DNA from: Brachypodium distachyon
Lineage: Eukaryota; Streptophyta; Magnoliopsida; Poales; Poaceae
Direction: 5' to 3'
Assembly (NCBI RefSeq): GCF_000005505.3
Contig: NC_016133.3
Coordinates: 58,927,237 to 58,991,236 of the forward strand
DNA: 64,000 nucleotides
The position numbers were made by a program, and so were the translations under genes. Under the pieces are notes generated by a model, which saw nothing but the letters and a program-made list of their open reading frames with translations, made no database searches and was not told the DNA's origin. Below are positions 10,200-21,900 of the stretch, piece by piece. Numbering within the stretch: position 1 is the first letter of the stretch; every line of letters starts with the position of its first letter.

Positions 10200-13100
10200 A
10201 TGGCCACCTTTTGCGAGATGGCGGACGTATGCGGCCTCGCTGACCTAGGCTTCCAGGGCTCACCATGGACCTTCGAGAAACGTGTGGTGGGAGGAAGTTT
10301 CTGCCGGTCTCGCCTGGACCGTGCTTTGGCGTCCGCAGAGTGGATGGCACGCTATCCGCTAGCGGAGCTCACGCATCTGACCGGGGTAACCTCGGATCAC
10401 TCACTGATCTTCCTCTACTTCCAGCCGCTGGATGATCAAGCTCGCAAGAATCATGCGTTTAGGTATGAGGTAATGTGGGAATCTCATGAGAATTTTGACC
10501 CCTTTCTTAAACAACAATGGCAGGAAAGGGGGGTGGGCCCTACCGCAGTTGAGGTCAAGTCTACACTAAAGCACATTGTGGGTTACCTGAAGACTTGGGA
10601 TCGGCGAACTTTCAGCAATGTGAAGCGCCAGATCAGTCAATTGAATGGGGAACTTGCTAGGCTTTGCAGCCTCCCTGCTCGAGTGGGCCCCTCGCATGAG
10701 GAGCTGAAAATTGTCGAGAAGCTGACAGAGCTCTACCATTGCGAAGAGATCATGTGGAAGCAGCGCTCGAGGATTCAGTGGCTCGCCGCGGGTGATAAGA
10801 ACACCAAATATTTTCACCAGCGGGCAAGAAAGAGAAAGAAGAAGAATAAAATTCAGAGCCTTAGCAGAGTTGATGGCACTACTTCCACCAAGCGGGGGGA
10901 GATGGGTGAGATGACCCGGGAGTTCTATGCACACTTGTACACGACCGAGAGCGCACACAACATGGATGCTGTGCTTGACACAGTGCCTCGGAAAGTAACG
11001 GATGCCATGAACGAGGAGCTCTCGACCTCCTTCACGGCTGCGGAAGTAAAGGAGGCCATGCTTCAAATGTTCCCAACTAAAGCCCTAGGTCCGGACAGTT
11101 TCCTAGCTCACTTCTTTCAGCGATACTGGGATCTGTGCGGGAGTGAGGTTACTTCGGATGTCCTCCGAATTCTTGCAGGCAAGGATGACCCGGAGGTAAT
11201 AAACGAGACTTTCATTGTCTTAATTCCCAAAGTTGCAAGCCCGACCGAGCTAGGTCAGTTTAGGCCCATAAGTTTATGCAATGTTTTTTACAAGATTGCC
11301 TCTGAAGTTCTCGCTAACCGCTTGAAAAAGATCCTGCCTGAAATTATTTCACAAGAGCAGTCCGCTTTTGTCCTAGGGAGACTCATTATGGACAACATCA
11401 TTACAGCTTACGAGTGTTTGCACTTTATGAAGCGAAACAGTGCTGTCAAGCATCGCCACTGCGCTCTCAAGCTGGACATGTGTAAGGCCTATGACCGTGT
11501 TGAATGGCCTTATTTGCGAGCAATCATGATCAAGTTGGGTTTCTATGAACGATGGACAGATCTGATCATGAAGATGGTGTCGACTGTATCCTTTGCGGTT
11601 CTTTTCAACGGTGCACCTCTACCCCCCTTCAAGTCGACGAGGGGGATTCGCCAAGGTGACCCCATATCCCCGTACTTGTTTTTGCTAGCAGCAGAGGGCC
11701 TCTCGTGCCTCTTAAAATCCCGAAGTTTTGTCGATTCATCGAGCCTTCAAGGTCTAATGGTGGCAAACACCGCCCCGGCGGTCAACCATCTACTCTTTGC
11801 CGATGATAGCCTGCTGTTTGTAAAAGCCTGTGCGGAGGGTTCTGCGGAGGTGCAATGGTACTTGATACCTACTGTCAAGCTTCGGGACAGCGTATAAACC
11901 GTGACAAGTGCTCTATTTTCTTCTCGAAGGGCTGTCCTGAACACGTGCGCGAGGAGATGAAAGTAACTCTACAGGTGCATAATGAATCACTTAGCGAGAA
12001 GTACCTGTGGATGCCCTCGGATGTTGGACGTGCTACTAATGGCGCTTTCAAATACTTGCAAGACAGGGTGTGGAAACGCATCCAGGGTTGGATGGGGCAT
12101 GCACTATCGGTAGGAGGGAAGGAAATTCTTATCAAATCGGTAGCCCAAGCTATTCCGACTTACTCCATGGCCTGCTTCCGATTGCCGAGAGGTTTATGCC
12201 TACACATAAATGGTCTGTTGCGGAAATTCTGGTGGGGCAGCAGAGAGGGAAAGAGAAAGACTTGTTGGGTGTCATGGGAGGAGATGTGCTCTCCAAAATT
12301 CGCCGGCGGCATGGGCTTCCGGGATATTGAACTTTTCAACTTAGCAACGTTGGCGAAACAGGCTTGGAGGCTTTTGTAGAGTCCCGAAACACTAAGCGCA
12401 AGAATTCTCAAAGCAGTTTACTTCCCTAATTGTGAATTTCTGGACGCTCGAGTGGGCTTGCACCCATCGCAGATTTGGCGATCTATCATTGATGGCCGGG
12501 ACGTGCTCAAGCAAGGCTTGATTCGACGGATAGGCAATGGTGAGAACACTCGTGCATGGAATGACAATTGGATTCCAAGGGATTCTGCTCTAAGACCTTT
12601 GGCGTGTCCACGTGATGATTCCCCCCTGATGGTCTCGAATTTTATTGACCGGACGTCTCGATGAGTTCTTCCTACTGATGGACGTGGAAATTATCCGCTC
12701 GATCCCCATATGCACCCGCAACATTGAGGATTTCTAGGCGTGGCATTTTGAGAAGACTGGCTGTTTCTCCGTCCGATCCGCTTACCGCATGCTGGTGAAC
12801 ACCAAGAGGAGAAGGGAAGCCTGGCTTGACGGACATGCTTCTAACTCCAATCAGGCGACAACTGAGAAGAGTTGGACTGCTTTGGGGAAGACTTGGGTCC
12901 CTTCTAAGTTGCGTGTCTTCTTGTGGAGGTTAGCCCACACTTCAATCCCAACAGGTGATGTCCGCCGCCGCCGGAAGATGGCACCAACCAGTGCTTGTGC
13001 CATCTGCGGTGAGCCGGACTCCTGGCGACACTCCCTCATCGAGTGCAATATGAGTCGATGTGTTTGAGCCCTTGCGCCGGAATCTCTTCTGGAACACATG

Positions 13101-13819
13101 GACAGGACGTCGGAGCCAGATGCGAAGCAGTGGATCTTCGCGATGATAGAGTCCCTGCCACATGACGAACTGACTAGATGTTTCGTCACCCTGTGGGCGA
13201 TCTGGTATGCTCGAAGGAAAGTGATCCATGAGGACATATATCAAAGCCCGCTGTCCACGCACTCTTTCATCGAAAACTTCCTGCATGATCTGGAGATCTT
13301 ACCCTAGAAGGAGAAGGCCCGTCCGCCCAAATTCCCTATGCCAGCGGCGAGATGGATTCCCCCACCAGCTGGCTACGTGAAGATTAATGTTGACGCGCTG
13401 TTGCAAAACACTCCCGTGCTGGTGCCGCTGCCGCCGTCTGTCAGAATGTCGAGGGCCGATTTCTGGGCGCGTCTGCCCAAGTCTTCGCCGGCCTAGCAGA
13501 CCCGGGAACGCTGGAGGCGATGGCCTGTAGAGAAGCCATCTCTCTTGCTGAGGATCTTGGAGTCTCTCACCGCCGGGTTGCTTCGGAATGTCTGAAAGTT
13601 GTCACCGCGCTTAGAGGTAACAATCTCGGACGGTTCTCCCTAGTGCTGCAAGAGATCAAGAGCCAAGCCCCCCGTTTCACGGGGGTGGAGTTTCGGCATG
13701 AAGGAAGAGCCGCCAACAAGGAGGGTCATTGCCTTGCTCGCGCCATCACCTCTAGGCACACTGCACGTTATGTATGGTTTCTACAGTCGCCGGATCCCAT
13801 CGTATCCCCTTGGATTTAA
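10200..13819 (+). pseudogene. LINE ORF2: truncated endonuclease, reverse transcriptase, zinc-binding domain, RNase H
   Basis: 10200-10420 encodes only the last part of the APE-type endonuclease (DVCGLADLGFQGSPWTF, then TSDHSLIFL with the catalytic SDH). The reverse transcriptase follows to about 11840: RPISLCNVFYKI, KLDMCKAYDRVEW with the motif A Asp, RGIRQGDPISPYLF and [10 protein letters not shown] (FADD for YADD). A frameshift near 11850-11890 leads to the thumb and connection region (11855-12379). A stop at 12379 is followed by more fragments, a zf-RVT domain (WRLAHTSIPTGDVRRRR, CAICGEPDSWRHSLIEC, to 13067), and an RNase H domain broken by a shift near 13420 (KINVDA, then TLEAMACREAISLAEDLG). 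It is clearly non-functional. Confidence 0.92.
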
Positions 13820-13855
13820 TCTTATAATAAAGTGGCGGACTACTTCCTAAAAAAA

Positions 13856-13870
13856 ACGTACGGCGGGCAT
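13856..13870. repeat. Right target-site duplication of the LINE
   Basis: An exact copy of the 15 bases at 8924-8938, immediately after the LINE A-run. The first base could belong to either the A-run or the duplication. Confidence 0.93.
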
Positions 13871-14550
13871 GTTCGATGTTGGTTCTTGTACCTTTCACCA
13901 AAGTGCAGTAGAGGTTGGTGGCGAGTCACGAGACAAGAGTTCCGGGGATGCCAGACTCTTCCGCGATTGAGAGCCGGGAGGGAGTACCTGGATCGATCCA
14001 TAAATCTCAAGCAACCAGGGAAACCTTGCTCGACCTAGCTTAGCTTGTGCAATCCAGGCACGGCTCTTGGATAGATATAAGCCGTACGTTGTCAATATAT
14101 CTCTGGCTTACTTGCTTGCCTGCATAGTTTTCAGTGCACGAGTTGCCAGTTGGGCACGTTATGACATGGACATTTGCTCGATCGGTGCCTAAACCCATAT
14201 TTATAAGACAAGCTGAACACATCTTTCTTTCAACTTGTTAAAAAATTGCTGACGGCACGCCATTGTACGTGCTTGCGGCTTCATGTGAAGTGGAGTGCTA
14301 GTTAGTGATTATCCGCTGCGTCCATGCCATGTGGGCTGGCTCGATCCGCCGAAGAAGAAAGAAACGTGAGAAACAACACCACCGTACCCGGACGTCCGCG
14401 TCAACGGTTTTGTCTTTCTTTCTGGCGCCGGTGACATGTATGCACACAGGAGCTGGCGGTCCAGGATCAGCTCCTCACGTACTGACGTACTGTGCACATG
14501 CCCATCCTCCTGTTTGGTTGCCGTTCTCGGCCCCTGCTGTGCTTTCCTTC
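13871..14550. other. Spacer between the LINE and the LKR/SDH leader
   Basis: No gene seen. Before the LINE arrived, this sequence was contiguous with the mTERF promoter at 8938. Several overlapping open frames from 14305 to 15190 on both strands have no family resemblance and cross the probable leader exon and intron of LKR/SDH, so they are not called. Confidence 0.6.
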
Positions 14551-15906
14551 CTCCCCAAACCAAATTCAACTCCACGGCGACACTCGCCGTCGCCGTCCGT
14601 CGCCATCCGTCCTCGTGCAGCAGCCAAAACTCTTGGGCTATTCGTCTCCAAATCGCGCTGCTCTTCCGCCGCCCCGCCGGCAGGCAGGCCACCTAGCTGG
14701 AGTACTTCTCTATATCTACTACTCGCGCGCAGTCCCCTCCTCACTCGCCAACCCTTCCTCCTCCCCTTCCTCCGCCTCACGCGCCATTCCTACCGTCCTG
14801 GCCTCCACTCCGCCGCAATTCCAGGTACGTGCGACCACCACCTGTCCTGTCAAGCTTTTCCTTTTAGTATCAGCTTGGGAATTTTTATATGTGGCCGGGC
14901 TTCAACTCCGATTCCCGTGGAATATTCACTCGAATCGCGGGCGGGTTTTCCAAACTTCCGAATTCCGGTCAGTGCGGCTAGCTGCCGCTGCCGCTGGATT
15001 AGCCGCCGGCCGGCCGTGCATCCACACGCATTTGATCGAGGTCCTCGCCGGAGGTGGGTGGCACGTGCCGCTGCCGGCGCTCACGAGTCGTGTCTGCCTT
15101 GGACACACGCGCTGGAGTAAACTCTCCGGAAGGTCGGAACTCGGAATAAGTGTGAGGCCGCCCGATGTGGACACGGGTTGCGTGTGACCTTAGCTGTGAC
15201 GTGGTCACCAACAGAAGCGCCACGTGCGTGCGTGTGCGCACAGTATGGGCGTGGTTGCCTGCACGCCTGTCACTGGACTGGAGCTAGCCAGGGGCTGGGG
15301 GAGCAGAATAGGCGTACTGTCTGAAAATGACTGATACGCTGCCCGTTCGATCAAAGTTCAGGCTCGACATGTATTCCAGTCATGGGTTCATGGCCATGGA
15401 ATATGTTTTGACCTTTCTTTTTATGTTCTTGTTACCTTGATTTTGACCTCCGATTGCTTGCTTAGACATCAGACATGACCATGGAATTTGCTGTCAGCAT
15501 CTGGCAGTTACTACTAGCAAGGAAAAGGAACTTTTCTCAGGAGTTTTCTTTTATAAAAATGAAACAGCACTTTTCCTCTTTTCTTTTGATAAAGAAACAG
15601 CACTTTTCAATGGCAGCGAGTTCCAGAACACTTATCATGTTTTCTTTTCTCCAATAAATAAACACAAGTGTTATTTTCATCTAAAGGTGACTACTATTTA
15701 TTGTATATACGTGTGAAAAATAAGCAACTAACCAAATAATTAATACAGTCCAAACCATTACGATTTATTACAGTTAAATGGTAGAAAATTTTAACTGCAG
15801 TACTTCGTTGGAAACTGTGATAGCCTGGTTGTGAGGCATTCGTTTCATTTTCAGGAGTAGGTGATAACAGGTTCTCTATCGTGGCGCTTAACTGCACTCA
15901 TCCTCT
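14551..15906 (+). promoter_or_regulatory. LKR/SDH promoter, leader exon and ~1-kb leader intron with bZIP-type boxes
   Basis: A C-rich stretch ends in CCGCAATTCCAG/GTACGTGC at 14824/14825, a good donor, so a non-coding first exon ends there. The intron probably ends at a TTTTCAG acceptor at 15854 or an AACAG at 15870, a few tens of bases before the ATG at 15907. A weak TATA-like CTCTATATCT lies near 14709. Inside the intron are TGACGTGG (15197-15204) and two CACGTG G-boxes (15062-15067, 15221-15226). Known: cereal LKR/SDH genes respond to the endosperm bZIP Opaque2/RISBZ1, whose sites have ACGT cores. That these copies are functional is inference. Confidence 0.6.
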
Positions 15907-18900
15907 ATGGGATCTGCTGGAACTGAAGTGCGTTGCTCGATCCCTTTGGTTTTTCAACTGTGCAGTTTCTGATAACTGATTCTCTAACACTGAGGGCATG
16001 TTCATTACAATTTTACTCGCAGAGCAACGACACCTTGCTGGGCAATGGGGTCATCGGAATTCTTGCCGAGACTGTTAATATGTGGGAGAGGAGGGCACCA
16101 TTAACTCCTTCACATTGTGCCCGTCTTGTGCTAGGAGGTGGCAAGCGCAAAACTGGTGTAAACCGAATCATCGTGCAGCCAAGCACAAAGAGGATCCATC
16201 ATGATGCTCAGTATGAGGATGCTGGATGTGAGATTTCAGAAGACCTGTCCGAGTGTGGTCTTATTGTAGGCATCAAACAACCAAAGGTTATACTATGTTC
16301 CCATTAAGCTAGATATTCTAACTGCCTTTGATCTGCAGTCTGTACCTGTACCTGCTCCAGTATCATAGTTATTAAACGTTTTTGAGATGTATTCCTTTTG
16401 TGCAGTTGGAGATGATTCTTCCAGATAGAGCATATGCATTCTTCTCTCACACCCACAAGGCTCAGAAAGAAAATATGCCACTATTAGATAAGGTAGCTAC
16501 CATGCCACACATAAACGTTTCTTCGGAGGAAATGCGGCACTAAATCGATTTTGTTGTATTTTCAGATCCTCGAAGAAAGAGTGTCCTTGTTTGATTATGA
16601 GCTGATCGTTGATGATGATGGCAAAAGATTGCTAGCATTTGGGAAATTTGCTGGTAGAGCTGGGCTGATAGACTTCTTACACGGTCTCGGACAGCGTAAG
16701 AACACTGTTTGTCATTTCATTTCTCAGTTCATTTATTGACCTGACATTATCATGCCTGTTGTGGTTGTGCTCAGATTTGCTATGTAGACTGGTTCTGCAT
16801 CATGAAGGGCAATTTGCTCTTTCATGAGCAATTATTCATGCAGAAATGAATTAGTTCACATTAATTATGATTTTTTTTGTTTAGTGATGTTGATTAAAGC
16901 TAAAGTTTTTTCCCTTGAAATTTTAGGATATTTGAGCCTTGGATACTCCACTCCATTTCTCTCTCTGGGACAATCCCATATGTATCCTTCGCTTGCTGCA
17001 GCCAAGGCTGCAGTCATTGCCATTGGTGAAGAGATAGCTACATTTGGACTTCCATCTGGAATTTGTCCAATAGTATTTGTATTCACTGGATCTGGAAATG
17101 GTAATTCTAATGTTAACTTTGTTTCACCTTTCGTTGATTCTAATAATAGAAGTCACTTATTCAAATACAGTGCAACTATGCCTATTTGGCATACACAACT
17201 TTTAGGGGTCTTATGGTGCTTTGAGGATAAAGGTCCTTCTGTTTTATTGGGTCATTTGTAATCTTATATGCTTTCCGGGTGGATGCATTTCTGCCCTGAT
17301 GCTCCTGGTGTTTATGAACACGGAGCAGTTAAGGTCCCTTCTCTATACTGGCTAGTGCACATTTACCAACCTTACATAGTTTTGTGGATCCTGTTGATGA
17401 CTATGCGTATTATTTTGGTGCAATCTCAAAGGAAAGAACATTTCCTTCTTGCCTCTTTTATTTGAGGATCAAAGTGACCGTGTAGCCATTTCATAGAACA
17501 ATGGTGATTAAAAGTAATATTTGAATTGAAACCGGAAATCTTCAGACTGTCAGTACTAGGGGAAACAATTGATAAAGTTACCATTGAACAAAAGAGCATA
17601 ATACATTGGCAGAACACATTTATGACTAATCCAAATTACATTGCTTTCACATTGACAAATCAAACATTCAGTTTTTTTTTATCATTTTAGCTAAGTTGGC
17701 TGCCACAAATTTACTCCTCACACCTATACCTTCATATGTGACAGTTTCTCAGGGCGCACAAGAGATATTCAAGCTATTACCCCATACATTTGTTGATGCC
17801 GAGAAACTTCCTGAGCTCTCTGCGGTATTACTCCTTCTCTAAGTAAACAATTGCTTCTTTGACCTTCTTGTCTCCATCTAAATGAATGAAATTTCTGCCA
17901 CCTGCAGAATGTATGTGTATCTATGCTAATAAATTCTGTTATAAATTTAACGGTTACAGATGTGATATTATTTGTCAGTATAGCTTCTTAATATAACCTT
18001 AATTTGCTCTATTTCTCAAATTTTACAGGGCAAGCATTTGTCTCCACACAATCAGTCAACCAGGAGAGCGTTCCAGCTATATGGATGTGTTGTCACGTCT
18101 AGAGACATGGTCTCACCCAAGGATCCCAGCAGATGTTTCAACAAAGTACTGCACATTTCTTAAATTTTCAGTTCAAAACGTTTCTTAAAACCGATCATGC
18201 CCTTATATTCCTAATCCTATTGATTGATGCACTAGCGGCCTTTTCTCTTCCCTTAGTAAATCTATGTTTTAGTGTTAGCCATATACATTTTCCGCCACTT
18301 CGTTAGGTTTCTTCACCTTTCAATAGCCTAACTGTAAGAAATCTTGGCATCATCTGTAGGCTGACTATTATGCTCATCCAGAACACTACAGACCTATTTT
18401 TCATGAAAGGATTGCTCCATATGCATCTGCCATTGGTATGTCCATAGCTGTTTGCTTCCATTTTATATTGTCCAGTTCTGTTATGTTTCTGTATTTTGGC
18501 ACAATCTGTAAAACAACGAAACAAGTCCCAGCCATAGCATTTTCATCATTTATGCTATTTAGTTTTACAAAAGAAATACATCACTGCATAATACTGCTAG
18601 TTTAAAACCTGATAAAGTTACTAACCTCATGGGGTGGTGATTGCATGGTGTATAGTCTTAGACTTTAGACTCTAGAATGAATCATGGCATTTGTTGCGAG
18701 AGTCTGTGAGATTAGTCATTTGGCCATCATGTTCTAATATGCATCTGGCCTGTGGTTTCTACAGTGAACTGTATGTACTGGGAGAGAAGGTTTCCGCGAC
18801 TATTGAGCATTGATCAGTTACAACAGCTCATGACTAATGGGTGCCCTTTGGTTGGTATTTCTGATATAACATGTGACATTGGAGGTTCAATAGAATTTGT

Positions 18901-21900
18901 GAACAAGAGTACATCAATAGAGAGGCCTTTCTTCCGGTAATTCATTCTCCATTTTCCTGTTGCATATACTCCAGCTAGGGCATATAAGTTTTTGTCCTGA
19001 GTCAAACTTTTTTAAGTGTGATCAAGTTTATGGAAAAAATCAACATCTGCATTGCCCATTAGTTACAGATAAATAGAATGGTTTCTGGTAAATTACACTA
19101 TAGATACTATAGATACTTGGTTGCTACCTTTTGACAAATGCTTGATATGCAAATCTAGGTACGATCCTTCTACTAATTTATACCATGATGATATGGAGGG
19201 CGATGGTGTGATCTGCTTAGCTGTTGACATTCTCCCTACAGAGTTTTCTAGGGAGGTGAGATATTTATAATAAAACAGATAAAGCTATTTTTGTTGAAGT
19301 TCCAATTTATTGCAATGATATGACTAATATTCCACTGTACTTAAACTCTGCAGGCCTCCCAGCATTTTGGAGACATATTATCTAGATTTGTTATTAGCTT
19401 GGCCTCATCTAAGGGACTGTTGGAGCTTCCTTCCCACTTGAGAAGAGCTTGCATTGCATATGCTGGCAGGCTCACTCCTCTGTATGAATATATTCCTCGG
19501 ATGAGAAAGACTATGATGTAAGTTACAGATATTCTCATCATCACCATTTTACTTCTGTGGGTAGTTTTGTAGGGTAGGCATTTATGTTTGTTCATTGAGT
19601 CCCTGAGATCCCCCAAACTAATCACAACGGGAACTAAGTAGCTGATCTTGTTAAGAATATATTGCTCACTGAACAGGATATGGCTCCAATGTGTCAGAAT
19701 ATATTTTTTAATCTGAGACCTTTTTCTGTTTGTTAGCATGTGTTATGTTTAATCTTTTTACATTACCACAGGTTTCTGGTCATGACTGATCTATATTTAC
19801 CAGCTTCGAACGTGTTTTACTGGTCTACAATACTATTCTAAACATTATGGTTTCATGTTTTGTTCTTATGCAGAGAAATGCCGCCAGCTCCTCTAAATTC
19901 ACTGCCTGATAAGAAGTACACCACCCTGGTTAGAAATATAATTTCTAGTATTGTGATGCATTTATGAGCTAAATTTAACTGCCGTACACAGATACAATTT
20001 GGAATTTACTGAAACAATTTCGCAATTGCTTTCTCTAACAAATTGTCAATTTCTTAATGAAACAGGTATCTCTCAGTGGCCACCTCTTTGATAAGTTCCT
20101 TATAAATGAAGCTCTGGACATTATTGAAACAGCTGGAGGTGCTTTTCACTTGGTTAAATGCGATGTTGGACAAAGCATTGACGATGTGTCATACTCAGAG
20201 CTTGAAGTAAGAGTTAAAATTTCTTATATCAACAATTTTCAGCACAAAAAAGGGTCTCTAGTTTGATAATTGATATTTAGCTTTTTTAGAGCAATTAAGT
20301 TTTTGCAAGCGCACATCAAAGGACAACTTTCATTATATTGTAGAAAGCTAAATGGTCTAACATCGAGAAGTTCCATTTTGTCAGTTATCCCATTATTAGG
20401 CTTTTGATTCTCAAAAAAGTTCTCTCTCTTTCGTCTAGGAAAAGTGTGGTTGTCATGCTAAACCAGTTCCGGTGCAGTAAGTGGTAACTATGGTGGTCAT
20501 TTTTTTACCCATTACTGAACTTAACAAAATAAACAATAAAAGAATCCAAAAGGTGCCCAGTATCATCAAATCAAAGAAGTTGGATCTAGTAGCTCCTGGC
20601 CCACCCTCACCCATCCCTATCAGGTTATCAGCTCTTCAAAAATCAAAAAATGAAAATAAGAAGAAGACACCAGTACGACTGTTGCAAAAGCAGACAGAGA
20701 CATTCAATCATTGAGTAGGTTTAATAGTTCGATCTGCATTCCCCTTCCTGAGCCTACCACAGTTTCTGCCCAACTTCAACTTCGACTAATTGGAGGTCTA
20801 GACTACCATGAACCAGTTTGTGCTCCCCTTCCTTTTCTTTTCTTTTTGAACTCTGTTCCTTCCAACAATTTATGGGCATAATTCATAACTTCCTCTTGGG
20901 CTTGTTAGTTTTGTAAGTATGTTGGTATCACAGCTCTCTGGTTATTCAAGGAAGAAACAGAAGGGCCCTATTTCTGCGAGCATTTATAAGCATGCATTTG
21001 ATTCTTAAGCTTCCTTCTTCATATACACTGATTATGCCCCTTCCCCCTCCCCTACTGTTTTTGTATTTGAATTTGGCAGCTGTTCTTATCAACATATCGG
21101 ATTTATATTTTCTGAACATCAGTAACTCTTCGTAAAAAAATCAGGACCTCACAGTTCTGTTGCCTGAATAACATATGTAACCTGCCGCAGTGAATGTTAT
21201 ATCATACAAAATGCAACTTTATTGTACCGTTTAGCACCCTTACCGATTGATGCCTCTTCTATTTGTATTTATTAGTGAAACTAATGTTTCATAGTTTATA
21301 TTAATAAACATAATACTTTCTTTGTCTTCCGTGGAAGACATTAAAAATGAATTTCAAGACAGCCTTTATTTGAGCTGCTTCTTTTTTTCTCATTGTGTTA
21401 TTTGAGTTCTTTTTTTTCTGAAACGCATAATGAATTCATTTTACAGGTAGGAGCAGATGATACTTCTACGTTGGATAAAATTATCGATTCCTTGAATTCT
21501 ATAGCTAGTGCACATCGTGGAGATCCTAATGCCACAAGAGAAACGGAAATATCTCTCAAAATAGGAAGAGTCAGCGAATGCGGAAGTGATGACAGCATGG
21601 ATGAAGTAGGACCAAAGATTTTGATTCTTGGAGCTGGAAGAGTTTGTCGGCCAGCTGCTGAATTTCTAGCATCTTATCAAAACATCAATAGCAGCGGTGC
21701 TAATGACTATAACACTGACCAAGTTCATGTTGTTGTGGCATCTCTGTATCAAAAAGATGCAGAAGAGGTGAGTCTCACAGTATGATCTTCTTAATTGCTT
21801 AGTAGATTCACAAACTTTAGCTGGAAAAAATTGTGAGTTGCTTTTAGCATGTTGTTGATATAAATAAGCTGGGATAAATTCAGTATGCTGTCATTTTGGC

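Larger units (their letters stand above)
8939..13855 (+). mobile_element. Non-LTR retrotransposon (plant L1-type LINE with RNase H), degenerate
   Basis: The element is 4.9 kb between exact 15-bp target-site duplications. It ends in a short A-run (about 8 A) after AATAAAG, so it is in plus orientation. The order is 5' UTR, ORF1 (DUF4283 and zinc knuckle), C-terminal remnant of the endonuclease, reverse transcriptase, RVT zinc-binding domain, and plant-type RNase H. It is 5'-complete enough to keep ORF1. An internal deletion has removed the end of ORF1 and most of the endonuclease, and ORF2 carries several frameshifts and stops, so it cannot move on its own. The intact duplication suggests an insertion that is not very old. 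Confidence 0.95.

Noticed and set aside
14305..15187. Overlapping plus-strand frames of 271 and 231 codons
   Set aside because: They cross a good donor at 14824 into the LKR/SDH leader intron and match no family. They are GC-rich leader sequence.
20480..20714. 77-codon frame inside LKR/SDH intron 13, Lys/Pro-rich
   Set aside because: No homology recognised, and the exons on either side join in frame without it.
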